From: Marisediminicola antarctica
GTDB taxonomy: Bacteria > Actinomycetota > Actinomycetes > Actinomycetales > Microbacteriaceae
DNA: 64,000 bases
Assembly (NCBI RefSeq): GCF_009930795.1
Contig: NZ_CP017146.1
Location: 2,232,001-2,296,000, forward strand
Reading direction: 5' to 3'
Shown: positions 1 to 9,611 of the stretch, piece by piece
Layout: every line of letters starts with the position of its first letter
How positions within the stretch are numbered: the first letter of the stretch is position 1
The notes under the pieces: model-generated
Told to the model about the DNA's origin: nothing
The model's database searches: none
What the model saw: only the letters and a program-made list of their open reading frames with translations
Translations under genes and position numbers: made by a program

Positions 1-4
1 TCGA

Positions 5-1471
5 ATGACCAGTGACGCAAGGCCGCCCCGCCACGAGAAGCGGCGCCCGCCGCAGCGCCCCGCCGAAGTCCAGCGCCCCGCCAAGGCCCAGCGCGTGCAG
101 CCGGCCCGCCGTGTCGCATTCGACGTGATCCGCGCGGTGACCGAATCGGACGCCTACGCGAACCTGCTGCTTCCCACCCGGCTCGAGCGGGCCGGACTGA
201 GCGGAGCGGATGCCGGACTCGCGACCGAGCTGACCTACGGCACCCTTCGAATGCAGGGCTACTACGACGCCGTCATCCGGATCGCGGCCGGGCGCGACAC
301 CGACAGGATCGACCCACCCATTCTCGATGTGCTGCGCCTTGCGACCCACCAGCTGCTGTCGATGCGCACCGCGCACCACGCCGTCGTCGACGAGGCCGTG
401 TCGCTCGCCCGCGAGGTCGGCTCCCAGTCGGCCACCGGTTTCGTCAACGGCGTGCTGCGCACGATCACCCGGACCGAGCCCGCCGACTGGCACGAGAAGG
501 TCATGGCCCAGCCGCGGTCCGACGACGAGCGCCTCGCCATCGAGTACTCCCACCCGGTCTGGATCGTGCGTGCCTTCCGCCGGGCGCTGGCCGCCGAGGG
601 GCGCGAGATCGAGCTCGAAGACCTCCTCGACGCCGACAACCTCGCTCCTCGGGTGAGTCTTGTGGCTCTGCCGGGCCTGTCGAGCACCGACGACCTGCCC
701 CGGTCGCGCCCCGCACGCTACTCGCCGCTCGGCGTCGTGAGCGAGGGCGGCGATCCGGCCCGGTGGCCCGTCGTGCAAACCGGCCACGCCCGTGTGCAGG
801 ACGAGGGTTCCCAACTCGCCGCACTCGCCCTCAGCCGGGCCCGCCCGGCCGCCGCCGGCGAACGCTGGCTCGACATGTGCGCCGGTCCCGGGGGCAAGGC
901 CGCGCTGCTCGCCGCCGAGGCCGCCGCCGTCGGCGTCACCCTCGTCGCCAACGAGATCCTCCCGGTTCGCGCCGAGCTGGTCCGCGCGGCACTCGCGGCC
1001 ATCCCGAACCCCCCGCAGGTGCTCGTGCAGGACGGCACGACGATCGGCCAGAGCCTCCCGGAGCAGTTCGACCGTATCCTCATCGACGCGCCCTGCACGG
1101 GTCTCGGCGCGCTCCGCCGCCGCCCGGAGGCACGCTGGCGCAAGCAGCCGAAGGACGTCGCCGAGCTGCAGAAGCTGCAGGCCAGTCTTCTCGAGTCCGG
1201 GATCGACGCGCTCAAGCCCGGCGGCATTCTCGCCTACGTCACCTGCTCGCCCCACCTCGCAGAGACCACCGGCGTCGTCGAGGGCGTTCTGAAGCGCCAG
1301 GGCGGGCGCATCGAGCGGCTCGACACCGCGGCGGTGCTCGCCGGTGTGACGGTGGAACCGCTCGAGCTCGGCGAGCAGGGCGAGCGCGCGTCCGGGCATG
1401 TGCAGCTCTGGCCGCATCGGCACGGCACCGACGCGATGTTCATCTGCCTGCTGCAGAAGGTCGCGGGCTAG
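5..1471 (+). CDS. rsmB: 16S rRNA (cytosine-C5) methyltransferase, RsmB/NOL1/NOP2/Sun family
   Basis: Predicted S-adenosylmethionine-dependent m5C methyltransferase of small-subunit rRNA, acting in the cytoplasm. A basic N-terminal tail (about residues 1-35) precedes a NusB-like RNA-binding domain (about 36-165), as in RsmB. The catalytic domain shows the SAM-binding motif LDMCAGPGGKAALLAA near residue 289, motif IV DAPCTG (Cys364) and motif VI VTCS (Cys414), the two cysteines of the NOL1/NOP2 mechanism. At 488 aa it is normal for actinobacterial members. The ATG lies only 4 nt from the window edge, so a start further upstream cannot be excluded. rpe follows 26 nt downstream; the rsmB-rpe order is common in actinobacteria. 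Family assignment is secure; target C967 is inferred from the NusB-like fusion. Confidence 0.93.
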   Translation: MTSDARPPRHEKRRPPQRPAEVQRPAKAQRVQPARRVAFDVIRAVTESDAYANLLLPTRLERAGLSGADAGLATELTYGTLRMQGYYDAVIRIAAGRDTDRIDPPILDVLRLATHQLLSMRTAHHAVVDEAVSLAREVGSQSATGFVNGVLRTITRTEPADWHEKVMAQPRSDDERLAIEYSHPVWIVRAFRRALAAEGREIELEDLLDADNLAPRVSLVALPGLSSTDDLPRSRPARYSPLGVVSEGGDPARWPVVQTGHARVQDEGSQLAALALSRARPAAAGERWLDMCAGPGGKAALLAAEAAAVGVTLVANEILPVRAELVRAALAAIPNPPQVLVQDGTTIGQSLPEQFDRILIDAPCTGLGALRRRPEARWRKQPKDVAELQKLQASLLESGIDALKPGGILAYVTCSPHLAETTGVVEGVLKRQGGRIERLDTAAVLAGVTVEPLELGEQGERASGHVQLWPHRHGTDAMFICLLQKVAG

Positions 1472-1485
1472 GGCCGCTGGCCCAA

Positions 1486-1497
1486 TAGGCTCCCCCC
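1486..1497 (+). promoter_or_regulatory. -10 element of rpe, leaderless geometry
   Basis: TAGGCT at 1486-1491 is followed by six C residues and then the rpe ATG at 1498. A -10 hexamer ending 6 nt before the start codon would place transcription initiation at the A of ATG. No convincing -35 and no Shine-Dalgarno sequence is present. Inferred from sequence only. Confidence 0.55.
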
Positions 1498-2160
1498 ATG
1501 GACATGCGCCTGAATCCCAGCATCCTCGCGGCCGATTTCGCGAATCTCGAACGCGACCTCGCCCGGATCTCGAGCGCGGACTTCGCCCACGTCGACATCA
1601 TGGACAACCACTTCGTGCCGAACCTCACCTTCGGGCTCGGCATGGTCGAGCGGCTGCAGCAGGTGTCGCCGATTCCGCTCGACGTGCACCTCATGATCGA
1701 CGATCCCGACCGCTGGGCGCCGGGCTACGCGGAGGTCGGGGCCGCGTCGGTCACCTTTCACGCCGAGGCCGCCACGGATGCCGTCGCCCTCGCGCGCAGG
1801 CTGCGCGACATGGGTGCGAGGGCCGGCATCGCCCTCAAGCCGGGCACCCCGGTCGAGCCGTACCTCGAACTGCTCCAGGAGTTCGACCAGGTGCTCGTGA
1901 TGACCGTCGAGCCGGGATTCGGCGGGCAGTCGTTCATAGCGGAGACACTTCCGAAGATCGAACTGCTGCGTTCCGCAATACGGCGATCCGGGCACGACAT
2001 CTGGCTGCAGGTCGACGGCGGCATCAACGAGGAGACGATTCTCGCCGCGGCGGGGGCCGGGGCCGACACCTTCGTTGCTGGCTCCTCGGTCTTCGGCGCC
2101 GACCACCCGGCCGACAAGATCGCGGCGCTGCGCGCCGCGGCCGCGTCGCACCGGCACTGA
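1498..2160 (+). CDS. rpe: ribulose-phosphate 3-epimerase
   Basis: Interconverts D-ribulose 5-phosphate and D-xylulose 5-phosphate in the non-oxidative pentose phosphate pathway. The 220-aa TIM barrel starts with the family pattern LNPSILAADFANLE. Metal/catalytic residues are visible: His31 and Asp33 in HVDIMD, His64 in DVHLMIDDP and Asp173 in VDGGI; the phosphate-binding VEPGFGGQSFI segment is also present. The ATG at 1498 is chosen over the in-frame ATG two codons later because a TANNNT hexamer sits exactly 6 nt before it. The other pentose-phosphate genes are about 40 kb away on the minus strand (42-50 kb). About 230 nt without a recognisable gene follow. Confidence 0.97.
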   Translation: MDMRLNPSILAADFANLERDLARISSADFAHVDIMDNHFVPNLTFGLGMVERLQQVSPIPLDVHLMIDDPDRWAPGYAEVGAASVTFHAEAATDAVALARRLRDMGARAGIALKPGTPVEPYLELLQEFDQVLVMTVEPGFGGQSFIAETLPKIELLRSAIRRSGHDIWLQVDGGINEETILAAAGAGADTFVAGSSVFGADHPADKIAALRAAAASHRH

Positions 2161-2393
2161 TCGTTGTCTGCGGCACCGCCGCGGGCTCCGACTCGGCCAC
2201 CCTCGCCCGTCACCGGCATCCACCACGCGCGTTCCAGAGGAAATTCTGCGCCACACCGCGTGGCGGTGCCGCGGAACACGGCGTGTCGCCCGGATCTCCT
2301 GCGTCGCGCGCACGCCAGCCGAGCGGGCGACCGGGCGACGGGCCGACAGGCACGAGCGATTAGCGACACCGGACCGTCTGGTTGGATAGGCAC

Positions 2394-2762
2394 ATGACAG
2401 AAAAAACCAAGCCAGAAATCGAGTTCTACGAGGGCGACGAGCCCACCGAGCTCGTCATCATCGACATCGAAGAGGGAACCGGCGAGTCCGCCGCACCCGG
2501 CGCGACCGTCGACGTGCACTACCTTGGCGTCGATTTCGCCTCCGGCGAGGAGTTCGACTCCTCGTGGAGCCGCGGCCAGTCCATCAACTTCCCGCTCGCA
2601 CAGCTCATCTCGGGCTGGCAGCAGGGAATCCCCGGCATGAAGGTCGGCGGGCGCCGCCAGCTGATCGTGCCGCCCGCGCTCGCTTACGGTCCCGCCGGAA
2701 GCGGCCACCAGCTCAGCGGACGCACCCTGATCTTCGTGATCGACCTGCTCGGCACCCGCTGA
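2394..2762 (+). CDS. FKBP-type peptidyl-prolyl cis-trans isomerase
   Basis: Single-domain FKBP of 122 aa. It carries the FKBP fold hallmarks VDVHYLGV, GEEFDSSW, the buried GWQQGIPGMKVGGRR stretch and the active-site loop IVPPALAYGPAG, ending in TLIFVIDLLG. There is no signal peptide or lipobox, so it should be a cytosolic foldase or chaperone. The start at 2394 (MTEKTKPE) is preferred over the in-frame ATG at 2382, since TTGGAT at 2382-2387 lies 6 nt before it, the arrangement seen at other genes in this window. A perfect 13-bp hairpin follows the stop codon. Specific clients are unknown. Confidence 0.93.
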   Translation: MTEKTKPEIEFYEGDEPTELVIIDIEEGTGESAAPGATVDVHYLGVDFASGEEFDSSWSRGQSINFPLAQLISGWQQGIPGMKVGGRRQLIVPPALAYGPAGSGHQLSGRTLIFVIDLLGTR

Positions 2763-2785
2763 CCGGTAGCTGAGCGCGCCCGACA

Positions 2786-2816
2786 CCGTGGCGCGGAGCC
2801 GACCTCCGCGCCACGG
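2786..2816 (+). terminator. Perfect 13-bp hairpin between the FKBP gene and hisE
   Basis: Arms 2786-2798 and 2804-2816 are exactly complementary with the 5-nt loop CCGAC. It starts 24 nt after the FKBP stop and ends at the first base before the hisE -10 (2817). No T-tract follows. Probably a factor-assisted terminator of the upstream transcript, but it also covers the hisE -35 region. Confidence 0.6.
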
Positions 2817-2828
2817 TAACCTTGACAG
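2817..2828 (+). promoter_or_regulatory. -10 element of hisE, leaderless geometry
   Basis: TAACCT at 2817-2822, then TGACAG, then the GTG start at 2829. The spacing is 6 nt, as at rpe and polA. The expected -35 region falls inside the preceding hairpin. Confidence 0.5.
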
Positions 2829-3092
2829 GTGAAAACGTTCGACGAACTCTTCCTTGAGCTGGGCGACAAGGCCCGGTCCAGGCCCGCCGGCTCCGGCACC
2901 GTAGCGCAGCTCGACGCTGGCGTGCACGCCATCGGCAAGAAGATCGTCGAGGAGGCCGCCGAGGTGTGGATGGCCGCCGAGTTCCAGTCGAACGACGAGA
3001 CGGCGGAGGAGATCTCCCAGCTGCTCTACCACCTCCAGGTGCTCATGCTCGCGAAGGGGCTGACGACGGCCGATGTCTACCGACACCTGTGA
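2829..3092 (+). CDS. hisE: phosphoribosyl-ATP pyrophosphatase
   Basis: Second step of histidine synthesis: hydrolyses phosphoribosyl-ATP to phosphoribosyl-AMP and pyrophosphate. The 87-aa all-alpha MazG-like protein contains the metal-binding helix [14 protein letters not shown] and the [10 protein letters not shown] start typical of actinobacterial HisE. It begins with GTG; the TANNNT hexamer 6 nt upstream supports this start. It is a stand-alone HisE (HisI is separate at 4783-5157). hisG follows after 80 nt, and the two probably share a transcript. Confidence 0.95.
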   Translation: MKTFDELFLELGDKARSRPAGSGTVAQLDAGVHAIGKKIVEEAAEVWMAAEFQSNDETAEEISQLLYHLQVLMLAKGLTTADVYRHL

Positions 3093-3172
3093 CCTGGCGC
3101 CCCTCCACCCCGTCCTGACTACCGCACCACCCCGATCGCGCTGCACCGGCAGCGAGTAAAGAGTCGTCCCCC

Positions 3173-4012
3173 ATGCTGCGCATCGCAGTTCCCAACAAGG
3201 GCTCCCTCGCCGAAACCGCCGCCGACATGCTTGTCGAGGCAGGCTACGTCGGACGCCGCGACCCTCGCGCGCTGAGCGCCGTCGACCCGCGCAACGACGT
3301 CGAGTTCTTCTACCTCCGCCCCCGCGACATTGCGACCTATGTCGGCTCCGGCGCGCTCGATGTCGGCATCACCGGCCGCGACCTCCTGCTCGACTCCGGC
3401 TCGACCGCGAAGGAGATCGCGACCCTCGACTTCGGCGACTCGACCTTCCGGTTCGCCGGGCCCAATGGTCGGTTCAACACGCTTGCCGACCTCGAGGGCA
3501 TCCGCGTCGCGACCAGCTATCCCGGCCTCGTCGGCGACTTCCTCGCGACGCAGGGAGTCAAAGCGGAACTCGTTCGCCTTGACGGCGCCGTCGAATCGGC
3601 AGTCAAGCTCGGGGTCGCGGATGCTGTCGCCGACGTGGTCTCGACCGGATCGACCCTGCGTGCTCAGAACCTCGAAATCTTCGGGCCCGTCATCCTCGAC
3701 TCCACCGCGGTGCTCATCAGCGCCGGCAACGCGCTGCCCGGCATCGACACCCTGCACCGCAGGCTGCAGGGCGTTCTCGTCGCCCGCCAGTACGTGCTCG
3801 TGGACTACGACCTCCCCGTCGAGCTCGTCGAAGCCGCCGCCGCCATCACCCCCGGCCGCGAATCACCGACGGTCTCGCCGCTGCGCGACCCAGCCTGGGT
3901 CGCCGTGCGCGCGATGGTCGCGCGCACCGACACGAACCACATCATGGACGAGCTCTACGGCCTCGGCGCCCGCGCGATCCTCGTCAGTTCCATCCACGCG
4001 GCGAGGATCTGA
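3173..4012 (+). CDS. hisG: ATP phosphoribosyltransferase, long form
   Basis: Commits ATP and PRPP to histidine biosynthesis. The 279-aa length and a C-terminal portion after about residue 205 (ending [19 protein letters not shown]) indicate the long HisG(L) type with a regulatory domain that binds histidine, so no HisZ partner is needed. N-terminal features include [15 protein letters not shown] and the phosphate-binding region [14 protein letters not shown]. The stop is separated from the hisF ATG by 2 nt, indicating translational coupling. Confidence 0.96.
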   Translation: MLRIAVPNKGSLAETAADMLVEAGYVGRRDPRALSAVDPRNDVEFFYLRPRDIATYVGSGALDVGITGRDLLLDSGSTAKEIATLDFGDSTFRFAGPNGRFNTLADLEGIRVATSYPGLVGDFLATQGVKAELVRLDGAVESAVKLGVADAVADVVSTGSTLRAQNLEIFGPVILDSTAVLISAGNALPGIDTLHRRLQGVLVARQYVLVDYDLPVELVEAAAAITPGRESPTVSPLRDPAWVAVRAMVARTDTNHIMDELYGLGARAILVSSIHAARI

Positions 4013-4014
4013 CG

Positions 4015-4776
4015 ATGTCCCTCGCTGTGCGCGTCATCCCGTGCCTCGACGTCGCCGCCGGGCGCGTCGTCAAGGGCGTGAACTTCAAGAACCTGCGCGA
4101 CGCCGGCGACCCGGTCGAGCTCGCCGCCCGCTACTACGAGCAGGGCGCCGACGAGATCTGCTTCCTCGACGTCACTGCGACGATCGACGAGCGCGAGACG
4201 ATGCACGAGGTGGTGCGCGCCACCGCGGAGCAGGTGTTCATTCCGCTCACGGTCGGCGGGGGAGTGCGCAGCACCGACGACGTCTCCCGGCTGCTCGGCA
4301 GCGGAGCCGACAAGATCGGCGTCAACAGCGCCGCGATCGCCCGGCCAGCGCTGCTCGGCGAGATCGCCGACCGGTTCGGCGCGCAGGTGCTCGTCCTCTC
4401 GCTCGACGTGCGCCGCTCGGAAGCCGTCGCCAGCGGGTTCATCGTCACGACCCACGGCGGGCGGACCGACACATCCCTCGACGCCCTCGACTGGGCCCGC
4501 GAGGCCATCGAGCGCGGGGCGGGCGAGCTGCTCGTCAACTCGATCGACGCGGACGGAACCCGCAGCGGATTCGACCTCGAACTCATCCGCGCGATGCGCG
4601 AGATCAGCCATGTGCCCGTCATCGCGTCCGGCGGCGCCGGCGCACTGGACCATTTCGCCCCCGCGATCACGGCCGGGGCCGATGCTGTGCTCGCGGCATC
4701 CGTCTTCCACGACGCCGACCTCACCGTCGACGACATCAAGGGAAGCCTCGCCGCGGCGGGCATGACCACGAGGTAG
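4015..4776 (+). CDS. hisF: imidazole glycerol phosphate synthase, cyclase subunit HisF
   Basis: With HisH (not in this window), converts PRFAR and ammonia to imidazole glycerol phosphate and AICAR. The 253-aa (beta-alpha)8 barrel has the two catalytic aspartates in recognisable contexts: [16 protein letters not shown] (Asp11) and [17 protein letters not shown] and [10 protein letters not shown] are the phosphate-binding loops. It lies 2 nt after hisG and 6 nt before hisI. hisA/priA, hisH, hisB, hisC and hisD are not here, so the pathway is split across loci. Confidence 0.97.
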   Translation: MSLAVRVIPCLDVAAGRVVKGVNFKNLRDAGDPVELAARYYEQGADEICFLDVTATIDERETMHEVVRATAEQVFIPLTVGGGVRSTDDVSRLLGSGADKIGVNSAAIARPALLGEIADRFGAQVLVLSLDVRRSEAVASGFIVTTHGGRTDTSLDALDWAREAIERGAGELLVNSIDADGTRSGFDLELIRAMREISHVPVIASGGAGALDHFAPAITAGADAVLAASVFHDADLTVDDIKGSLAAAGMTTR

Positions 4777-4782
4777 GACGAC

Positions 4783-5157
4783 ATGACCGACACCGGAATC
4801 GACGCGATTCTCGACCGCGCCACCTTCGACGGCGACGGGCTGCTGCCGGCGATCATCCAGCAGTGGGACACCCGCGAGGTGCTCATGCTCGGCTACATGA
4901 ATGCCGAGGCCCTGCGCCGCACCCTCACCGAGGGGCGCGTCACGTTTTGGTCCCGCTCCCGGCAGGAGTACTGGCGCAAGGGCGACACCTCCGGCCACCG
5001 CCAGTACGTCAAGGGTGCCGCGCTCGACTGCGACCAGGACACGATCCTCGTGACCGTCGACCAAGTTGGCGCCGCCTGCCACACGGGAGCGCACGCCTGC
5101 TTCGACGTCGACCCGCTCGATCCCGCGATCGGCGACCGGAACGAGGACGACGAATGA
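4783..5157 (+). CDS. hisI: phosphoribosyl-AMP cyclohydrolase
   Basis: Third step of histidine synthesis: opens the adenine ring of phosphoribosyl-AMP. The 124-aa stand-alone HisI shows the core [14 protein letters not shown], the conserved [16 protein letters not shown] stretch, the metal-binding DCDQD motif and the paired cysteines of CHTGAHAC that bind zinc. The stop overlaps the trpE start as ATGA, so hisI and trpE translation are coupled, physically joining the histidine and tryptophan genes. Confidence 0.97.
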   Translation: MTDTGIDAILDRATFDGDGLLPAIIQQWDTREVLMLGYMNAEALRRTLTEGRVTFWSRSRQEYWRKGDTSGHRQYVKGAALDCDQDTILVTVDQVGAACHTGAHACFDVDPLDPAIGDRNEDDE

Positions 5158-6674
5158 ACGACACCACCACGAGGGCGCAATTCGACGCGCTCCTGGGCGA
5201 CCACCGCGTCATCCCGGTCATCCGCGAGCTCTTCGCGGATGGTGAGACGCCCGTCGGCATCTACCGCAAGCTCGCCGCGGGCGAGCCGGGGACCTTCCTG
5301 CTCGAGTCCGCGGAGCAGGGCGGGATCTGGTCGAGGTTCTCGTTCATCGGTGTCTCGAGCTTCGGCGTGCTGACGCAGGCCGGCGACGAGTCGGTGTGGC
5401 TGAACTACGGGCTCTCCGCCGAACGCGCACTCGGCGCGGGCGCACCGACACGGCCGCTCGAGACACTCGCGCACCTCTACGAGCGGTGGGGAACGCCGCA
5501 CGTGCCCGGCCACCCTCCGCTGACCGGCGGGCTCGTCGGCTTCATCGGCTGGGAGGCGATCCGACAGATCGAGAGACTGCCGAACATCCCTCCCGCCGAC
5601 TTCGCCACGCCCGGGCAGGCACTCAGCTTCGTCTCCGAGCTCGTCGTCGTCGACCACCGCACCGGGTCGGTGCTGCTCATCGCCACCGCCCTCAACGACG
5701 GCGTCGACACACCGGACGATCTCTGGACGCTCGCCCAGTCCAGTCTCGACGCGATGCAGGCACGCCTCGCCGAGCCTGCCGAAGCCTGGCTCGCCGAGGT
5801 CGACCTCGACACCGCGCCCCACCCGACGCCCCGCATCCGGCCGGAGGACTTCCACTCCGCCGTCGAACGGTCCCGGCAGTTCATCGTCGACGGGGACGTG
5901 TTCCAGGTCGTCATCTCGCAGCGCTTCGACCACGAGATCACCGCGCACCCGATCGATGTGTACCGCGTGCTGCGCACCCTCAACCCGAGCCCGTACATGT
6001 ACCTTCTGTCCCTCGAGGATGCCGCGGGGGAGCCGTACTGGATCGTCGGCTCGTCCCCGGAGGCCCTCGTCAAGGTCGAGAACGACCGCGTCTACATGCA
6101 CCCCATCGCGGGGTCCAAACCGCGCGGCGCCTCCCCCGAGGAGGACCAGTCCCTCGCCGACACCCTCGAGCGCGATCCCAAGGAACGCGCCGAGCACCTC
6201 ATGCTCGTCGACCTGGCCCGCAACGACCTGCTCAAAGTCTGCGAGCCCGGCTCGGTCGAGGTGACGGAGTTCATGCAGGTGGAGCGGTTCAGCCACATCA
6301 TGCACCTCGTGTCGTCGGTCGAGGGTGACCTCCGCCCCGGCGCGAGCTCTGTCGACGTGTTCCGCGCGACCTTCCCGGCCGGCACCCTGTCCGGCGCGCC
6401 GAAACCGCGCGCGCTCGAGATCATCGACGAACTCGAGGTCGCCCAGCGGGGCGTCTACGGTGGCGTTGTCGGCTACTTCGACTTTGCCGGCGACCTCGAC
6501 CTCGCCATTGCGATCCGCACGACGACGATCGCCGGGGGAGTGGCGCGGGTTCAGGCCGGAGCGGGGCTCGTCGCCGACTCCGACCCTCTCACCGAGGAGC
6601 AGGAGACCCAGAACAAGGCCGCGGCACCCCTGCGGGCGATCGCCGTGGCCAATGCCATGCGCCGGGTGACCTGA
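5154..6674 (+). CDS. trpE: anthranilate synthase component I
   Basis: Converts chorismate to anthranilate, using ammonia from the glutaminase subunit TrpG (not in this window). The 506-aa protein starts at the ATG overlapping the hisI stop; an open frame extends further upstream but only as read-through of other genes. The feedback-inhibition element LLES is at residues 49-52. The catalytic chorismate-binding domain contains [34 protein letters not shown] and [13 protein letters not shown]. The stop directly abuts the GTG of the membrane-protein gene. trpD is also absent here. trpF may be dispensable because actinobacteria often use a bifunctional PriA; that is inferred from family knowledge, not seen here. 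Confidence 0.97.
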   Translation: MNDTTTRAQFDALLGDHRVIPVIRELFADGETPVGIYRKLAAGEPGTFLLESAEQGGIWSRFSFIGVSSFGVLTQAGDESVWLNYGLSAERALGAGAPTRPLETLAHLYERWGTPHVPGHPPLTGGLVGFIGWEAIRQIERLPNIPPADFATPGQALSFVSELVVVDHRTGSVLLIATALNDGVDTPDDLWTLAQSSLDAMQARLAEPAEAWLAEVDLDTAPHPTPRIRPEDFHSAVERSRQFIVDGDVFQVVISQRFDHEITAHPIDVYRVLRTLNPSPYMYLLSLEDAAGEPYWIVGSSPEALVKVENDRVYMHPIAGSKPRGASPEEDQSLADTLERDPKERAEHLMLVDLARNDLLKVCEPGSVEVTEFMQVERFSHIMHLVSSVEGDLRPGASSVDVFRATFPAGTLSGAPKPRALEIIDELEVAQRGVYGGVVGYFDFAGDLDLAIAIRTTTIAGGVARVQAGAGLVADSDPLTEEQETQNKAAAPLRAIAVANAMRRVT

Positions 6675-7349
6675 GTGTCGTCCCGCCGCCTGAAGAGCAC
6701 GATCCTCCTCGCGGGTGTCGTCGCCAACGCCCTCATCCTCCTCGCCTGGACCCAGACCTGGGTCATCGTCACTCTCACCGCGGACGAGCTCGGCGGGGCA
6801 CCGGTGATCGTCGGCGGTGACATCGCCGCGGGTGGTCTGTCCGCCCTCGCGCTGGCGGGGCTCGCACTGGTCGGAGCGCTGTCGATCGCCGGGCCGGTCT
6901 TCCGGGTCGTGCTGGGCGCGCTGCAGTCGCTTATCGGCGCCACCGTCGCCCTCACCTCGGTGGTCGCGATCGGCGACCCCGCCGGCGCCGCTTCCCGGGC
7001 GATCACGGATTCGACCGGAATCTCGGGTGCCTCGTCGGTGCAGAACCTGGTCGAGTCGGCCACTCTCAACGCGTGGCCCTGGTTCGCGGCGGCGGTCGGG
7101 GTCATCAGCGTCGCCATCGGGGTCGCGATCATCGCCACCGTGCGCCGCTGGCCAGCGGCCACGCGCAAGTACCAGGCTGCCCGCTTGACCGGCGCCGACG
7201 GGAGTACGGTCGACGTGGACACTCTCGGCGCGGGAACTCTCGACGGCGCAGCCGGCCCGGATTCGGTCCCGGGAGCGGCAGTGCGCGAACCCGACGCGAT
7301 CGGCGACTGGGATGCGTTGAGCGACGGCGCCGATCCGACGTCACGCTAG
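6675..7349 (+). CDS. Trp biosynthesis-associated membrane protein (Trp_oprn_chp family)
   Basis: A 224-aa integral membrane protein of unknown function found in actinobacterial trp operons. Four hydrophobic segments are visible: TM1 near residues 7-30 containing the characteristic AWTQTW, TM2 and TM3 between about 50 and 105, and TM4 near 135-160 (WPWFAAAVGVISVAIG), followed by a hydrophilic Asp/Ala-rich tail of about 60 residues. It starts with GTG immediately after the trpE stop (zero spacing), so it is translated with trpE. Its role in tryptophan synthesis, transport or sensing is not known. Confidence 0.88.
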   Translation: MSSRRLKSTILLAGVVANALILLAWTQTWVIVTLTADELGGAPVIVGGDIAAGGLSALALAGLALVGALSIAGPVFRVVLGALQSLIGATVALTSVVAIGDPAGAASRAITDSTGISGASSVQNLVESATLNAWPWFAAAVGVISVAIGVAIIATVRRWPAATRKYQAARLTGADGSTVDVDTLGAGTLDGAAGPDSVPGAAVREPDAIGDWDALSDGADPTSR

Positions 7350-7384
7350 ACTCGAAACCCTGCCATCCACCCACAACACAGGAG
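7347..7384 (+). promoter_or_regulatory. Possible internal promoter (-10) and SD for the HGxxPAAW gene
   Basis: TAGACT at 7347-7352 overlaps the TAG stop of the preceding gene. A good Shine-Dalgarno sequence AGGAG at 7380-7384 lies 4 nt before the ATG at 7389. This would give a leader of about 30 nt and an internal promoter for HGxxPAAW-trpCBA. No -35 is clear. Confidence 0.35.
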
Positions 7385-7388
7385 CGAC

Positions 7389-7622
7389 ATGACGCACGAT
7401 AACTCTGATCCGGGCCACGGCAACTCGCCTGCGGCATGGACCGCGGTCATCATCATGTTGGTGGCATTCACCATCGGCACGGTTGCATTCTTCTTCTCGA
7501 TCGCCTGGCTCGTCTGGGCCTGCGCCGGCCTCGTCCTCGTCGGATTCATCGTGGGTGTCGTGCTCGCACGAATGGGCTACGGCGTCGGCGGGTCACGCTA
7601 CGTGGACAACAAGGTGCACTAG
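7389..7622 (+). CDS. HGxxPAAW family small membrane protein
   Basis: A 77-aa protein with the family signature HGNSPAAW at residues 10-17, followed by two closely spaced hydrophobic segments (about 18-40 and 44-65) and a short polar C-terminus [11 protein letters not shown]. The family is recognised in actinobacteria, often between trpE and trpC, but has no assigned function. Here it sits between the Trp-associated membrane protein and trpC, 4 nt before the trpC GTG. Its consistent association with trp genes suggests a role linked to tryptophan or to the adjacent membrane protein; that is inference. Confidence 0.88.
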   Translation: MTHDNSDPGHGNSPAAWTAVIIMLVAFTIGTVAFFFSIAWLVWACAGLVLVGFIVGVVLARMGYGVGGSRYVDNKVH

Positions 7623-7626
7623 ACCG

Positions 7627-8400
7627 GTGTTGACCGAACTCACCGCTGGAGCCCTCGCCGACTCCTCGGAGCGTGAAGCTATCCGCCCCCTCGCCTGGGT
7701 TGAGGCGGATGCGCTCGCGCGTCCGCGCGCGCTCGACGCCCTCGCGCTCCTCGCCCCGGCCGAGCGCGTCAAGATCATCGCCGAGGTGAAGCGTGCGAGC
7801 CCGTCCCGCGGCGCCCTCGCCGACATCCCCGATCCCGCGGCCCTCGCGATCTCCTACGAGACCGGGGGCGCGAGCGCGATCAGTGTGCTCACGGAGGGCC
7901 GACGCTTCGGCGGCTCCCTCGCCGACCTCGAGGCCGTGCGCTCCGCCGTCAGCATCCCGGTGCTGCGCAAGGACTTCATCGCGACCCCGTACCAGGTGTT
8001 CGAAGCGCGAGCGGCGGGAGCCGACCTCGTGCTGCTCATCGTCGCGGCACTCGACACGTCAACCATCACCGAGCTCTACGAGCTGATCGGCGCGCTCGGG
8101 ATGACCGCGCTCGTCGAGACCCACGACGCGGACGAGGTGAGCCGAGCGCTCGACCTCGGCGCCGGACTGGTCGGCGTCAACGCCCGCGACCTGAACAACT
8201 TCGAACTCGACCGCGACCTGTTCGGCCGACTCGCCGACCAGATCCCGTCCGGCGTGATTCGCGTGGCGGAGTCCGCGGTAACCAGCGCCGCCGATGTCGC
8301 CCACTACCGTTCGGCCGGCGCGGACATCGTGCTCGTCGGCGAAGCCCTTGTTACCGGCGGCGACCCCATCGCCACCCTGCAGCGATTTCTGGAGGCCTAA
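7627..8400 (+). CDS. trpC: indole-3-glycerol phosphate synthase
   Basis: Decarboxylative ring closure of CdRP to indole-3-glycerol phosphate. The protein is 257 aa from the GTG at 7627 ([14 protein letters not shown]); an open frame extends upstream through the preceding gene, but the family's N-terminus fits this GTG, and AAGGTG (about 7611) can serve as Shine-Dalgarno. A TTG one codon later is an alternative. Catalytic segments are clear: [38 protein letters not shown] and VAESAVTS. The stop overlaps the trpB start (TAATG). No TrpF fusion. Confidence 0.96.
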   Translation: MLTELTAGALADSSEREAIRPLAWVEADALARPRALDALALLAPAERVKIIAEVKRASPSRGALADIPDPAALAISYETGGASAISVLTEGRRFGGSLADLEAVRSAVSIPVLRKDFIATPYQVFEARAAGADLVLLIVAALDTSTITELYELIGALGMTALVETHDADEVSRALDLGAGLVGVNARDLNNFELDRDLFGRLADQIPSGVIRVAESAVTSAADVAHYRSAGADIVLVGEALVTGGDPIATLQRFLEA

Positions 8401-9611
8401 TGGCTCTGCGCGACCAAGTCGGACCCTACTTCGGCGAATACGGTGGCCGCTTCGTGCCGGAGTCGCTCATCCAGGCCCTCGACGAGCTCGATGCCGCCTA
8501 CGTTGCGGCGAAAATCGACCCCGAGTTCCAGGCGGAACTCGCCGCGCTGCACGCGACCTACAGTGGCCGGCCTTCGATCATCACCGAGGTGCAGCGGTTC
8601 GCCGAGCACGCCGGCGGGGCGCGTATCTTCCTCAAGCGCGAAGACCTCAACCACACGGGCTCGCACAAGATCAACAACGTCATGGGCCAGGCCCTGCTCG
8701 CCCGAAAGCTCGGCAAGAAGCGACTCATTGCCGAGACGGGCGCCGGGCAGCACGGTGTCGCCACCGCGACCGCGGCCGCCTTGTTCGGTATGGAATGCGT
8801 CGTCTACATGGGCGAGGTCGACACCGAACGGCAGGCCCTCAATGTCGCCAGGATGCGCCTCCTCGGTGCCGAGGTGATCCCGGTCACCGCCGGCTCCCGC
8901 ACCCTCAAGGACGCCATCAATGAGGCGTTGCGGGACTGGGTCGCCAACGTCGACACCACCCACTACCTGCTCGGAACCGTCGCGGGACCGCATCCGTTCC
9001 CCGTGATGGTGCGTGACTTCCACAAGATCATCGGCGAAGAGTCCCGCGACCAGCTCCTCGCGCTCACCGGCAAGCTTCCGGATGCCGTCACGGCGTGCGT
9101 CGGCGGCGGCTCGAACGCCATGGGTATTTTCCATGCATTTCTCGACGACCCCGAGGTCATGCTGGTGGGCTACGAGGCCGCGGGCGATGGCGCGGACACC
9201 CCGCGACACGCCGCGACGATCACGAAGGGCCGCCCCGGCGTGCTGCACGGCGCCCGGAGCTACCTCCTGCAGGACGAGGACGGCCAGACGGTTGAGTCGC
9301 ACTCGATCTCTGCCGGCCTCGACTATCCGGGAGTCGGACCGGAGCACGCGTGGCTCGCCGACATCGGCCGGGCCCGCTACGAGCCGATCACCGATGACGA
9401 GGCCATGTCCGCGCTGCGCCTGCTCGCCCGCACCGAGGGCATCATCGCCGCGATCGAAACAGCCCACGCCCTCGCCGGCACGATCAAGCTCGGCCAGGAA
9501 CTCGGACCAGACGCGGTCATCCTCGTCAACCTGAGCGGCCGCGGAGACAAGGACATGGTCACCATCGGCAACTACTTCGGAGTTCTCGACGGCGAAGCGG
9601 AGCAGGTATGA
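8400..9611 (+). CDS. trpB: tryptophan synthase beta chain
   Basis: PLP enzyme that condenses indole with serine. At 403 aa it is a TrpB1-type subunit. The PLP lysine is Lys90 in HTGSHKINN, the glycine-rich phosphate loop is GGGSNAMG, and [12 protein letters not shown] follows AET with the catalytic Glu. The ATG overlaps the trpC stop by one base, and the stop overlaps the trpA ATG (ATGA), so trpC-trpB-trpA are translationally coupled and the alpha/beta complex is made in stoichiometry. Confidence 0.98.
   Translation: MALRDQVGPYFGEYGGRFVPESLIQALDELDAAYVAAKIDPEFQAELAALHATYSGRPSIITEVQRFAEHAGGARIFLKREDLNHTGSHKINNVMGQALLARKLGKKRLIAETGAGQHGVATATAAALFGMECVVYMGEVDTERQALNVARMRLLGAEVIPVTAGSRTLKDAINEALRDWVANVDTTHYLLGTVAGPHPFPVMVRDFHKIIGEESRDQLLALTGKLPDAVTACVGGGSNAMGIFHAFLDDPEVMLVGYEAAGDGADTPRHAATITKGRPGVLHGARSYLLQDEDGQTVESHSISAGLDYPGVGPEHAWLADIGRARYEPITDDEAMSALRLLARTEGIIAAIETAHALAGTIKLGQELGPDAVILVNLSGRGDKDMVTIGNYFGVLDGEAEQV

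Noticed and set aside
2164-2397. Open frame in the rpe-FKBP gap
   Set aside because: Arg/Pro-rich composition typical of non-coding GC-rich DNA, no recognisable motif, and it runs into the FKBP start and promoter.
7350-7626. A tryptophan attenuator or T-box in front of the HGxxPAAW-trpC segment
   Set aside because: No Trp-codon-rich leader peptide followed by alternative hairpins, and no T-box consensus.
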